This document shows positions 63,158-64,000 of a stretch of DNA of 64,000 nt, in pieces. The notes under the pieces are model-generated. The model saw only the letters and a program-made list of their open reading frames with translations. It did not search any database and had not been told where the DNA came from. Position 1 is the stretch's first letter, and the number at the start of each line of letters is the position of its first letter. The translations under genes were made by a program, and so were the position numbers. Source of the stretch: CAYSSJ01 sp964433675 (GTDB lineage: Bacteria; Cloacimonadota; Cloacimonadia; Cloacimonadales; TCS61). The stretch lies in assembly GCA_964433675.1 (NCBI GenBank), contig CAYSSJ010000002.1, positions 124,001 to 188,000 on the forward strand, given 5' to 3'.

Positions 63158-64000
63158 CTACAGATTTATATTTTTACCACAACACTTTTTATATTTTTTC
63201 CCACTACCGCAGGGGCAGGGATCGTTTCTACCCACCTTATCTTCTACCACTCTCGGTTGGATCTTCTGCTCCGAGCTCGGTCTGTTAGCGCTCAATTCCT
63301 CCGGTGCAGGCTGAGTTCTTTTCCCCACATTTTCAAAAGCGGAGGTATCTTCATGTTTAGATTTCACCATGCGCAAGAAATCTTCCAATTGTTCGGGTGG
63401 GATCAGATATGTGGTAAATACACGTTGAGAAACATTTTTGTTAATATCCGAAACCAATTTTTGGAAAAGAGTGTAAGATTCCTTCTTATATTCGATTAGC
63501 GGATCTTTTTGGGCATAAGCTCTGAAACCGATACCTTCTTTCAAGAGGTCCATCTCATGCAGATGATCGCGCCACAATTCGTCCACCACACTCAAGAGCA
63601 CACGTCTTTCGATCTCTCTGAGTTGGATACTGCTGAGTTCTTCTTCCCGTTTATCATAAGCATCGAGAACGAAATCTTCGATCTGTGCGACCAAACTATC
63701 ATATCTGAGATTATCCAACTCGAGATCATCCACTGAAATGCGAATATTGAAATGAGTTCTTACCCAATGCACAAGCTCTTCTATCGGCCAATCTTCGGGA
63801 TATTGTTCATCACCAATGATCTCATCGACCTTATCGGCGATCGTATCTTTGATCATATCAAGAATCTCATGCTTCAGATCGTAACCTTTGAGTACATTAT
63901 GACGGTAGTTGTAGATCACTTCCCGCTGTTGATTCATCACTTCGTCGTATTTGATCAGCTGTTTCCTGATCTCGAAGTTGTAAGCTTCCACTCTTTTCTG
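63158..64000 (-). CDS. secA: SecA translocase ATPase, C-terminal part (5' end outside window)
   Basis: The frame is open to the window edge, 281 codons to the stop. It covers the SecA helical scaffold and wing region (IRKQLIKYDEVMNQQREVIY, HLHEMDLLKEGIGFRAYAQKDPL) and the zinc-binding SEC-C tail GRNDPCPCGSGKKYKKCCG, which contacts SecB or ribosomes. The ATPase motor domains are outside the window. Followed by smg-like and topA on the same strand. Confidence 0.95.
   Translation of the reverse strand, partial: QKRVEAYNFEIRKQLIKYDEVMNQQREVIYNYRHNVLKGYDLKHEILDMIKDTIADKVDEIIGDEQYPEDWPIEELVHWVRTHFNIRISVDDLELDNLRYDSLVAQIEDFVLDAYDKREEELSSIQLREIERRVLLSVVDELWRDHLHEMDLLKEGIGFRAYAQKDPLIEYKKESYTLFQKLVSDINKNVSQRVFTTYLIPPEQLEDFLRMVKSKHEDTSAFENVGKRTQPAPEELSANRPSSEQKIQPRVVEDKVGRNDPCPCGSGKKYKKCCGKNINL

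Noticed and set aside
1..64000. tRNA genes, rRNA genes or CRISPR arrays
   Set aside because: No cloverleaf with a TTCGA-type arm, no rRNA-like block and no regularly spaced repeats were seen on reading through.

Overview
The window is AT-rich bacterial chromosome with closely packed genes, mostly led by purine-rich Shine-Dalgarno sequences (GGAGG, AGGAG). Several secreted proteins end in the NPFNPxT...GxVFFYRMK-type C-terminal module typical of FCB-superphylum bacteria, and GLUG-repeat surface proteins, an NAD/ferredoxin-linked aldehyde oxidoreductase-like locus and an anaerobe-like gene set are present. I infer an uncultured anaerobe near Candidatus Cloacimonadota, a tentative assignment made from style and not from a database search. 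No rRNA, tRNA, CRISPR array or complete insertion sequence was seen.

Layout. 1-9.2 kb (minus): efflux adaptor (partial), HtrA-type protease, TolC-like channel, a short DUF445 protein, a Cys-rich protein, RluD, a PAS membrane sensor, TrkA/TrkH potassium uptake and adenylate kinase. 9.4-13.6 kb: epimerase, outer-membrane-like protein, nucleoside kinase with a ThrRS-like N-terminus. 13.7-17 kb: two GLUG-repeat surface proteins. 17.1-19.4 kb: a RloA/RloB (AbiL-like) defence pair with palindromic operators, bracketed by two decayed copies of one gene end. 19.5-27.8 kb: YitT, AsnS, an Idh/MocA dehydrogenase, HflX and a heterodimeric ABC exporter preceded by a 13-codon leader ORF and an attenuator-like RNA. 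28.1-30.8 kb: transposase remnant and an AbiE toxin-antitoxin pair with an inverted-repeat operator. 31-37.6 kb (plus): a seven-gene run for acyl activation, phosphohydrolases and transport. 37.6-44.3 kb (minus): response regulator, small proteins, GNAT protein and a 1419-residue surface protein. 45-51 kb (plus): the key locus. 51-64 kb: third GLUG protein, DUF401 permease, dnaX-udk run, MacB-like permease and a secA-smg-topA order.

The most unusual system is at 45079-51038. Five overlapping or abutting genes encode a tungsten-type aldehyde:ferredoxin oxidoreductase whose polypeptide is cut in two. Its pterin-binding domain 1 is fused to a NuoE/HydC-like [2Fe-2S] subunit, and its catalytic domains 2-3 are fused behind a NuoG/HydA-like ferredoxin arm. 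A HydB/NuoF-like flavoprotein is encoded between them, followed by a ThiF-family adenylyltransferase and a MoaD/ThiS-like carrier ending in Gly-Gly. In effect it is a HydABC-type electron-bifurcating frame in which an AOR active site, assembled from two subunits, takes the place of the hydrogenase H-cluster domain. A second notable element is the candidate translation-sensing attenuator at 27799-27990 upstream of the ABC exporter.
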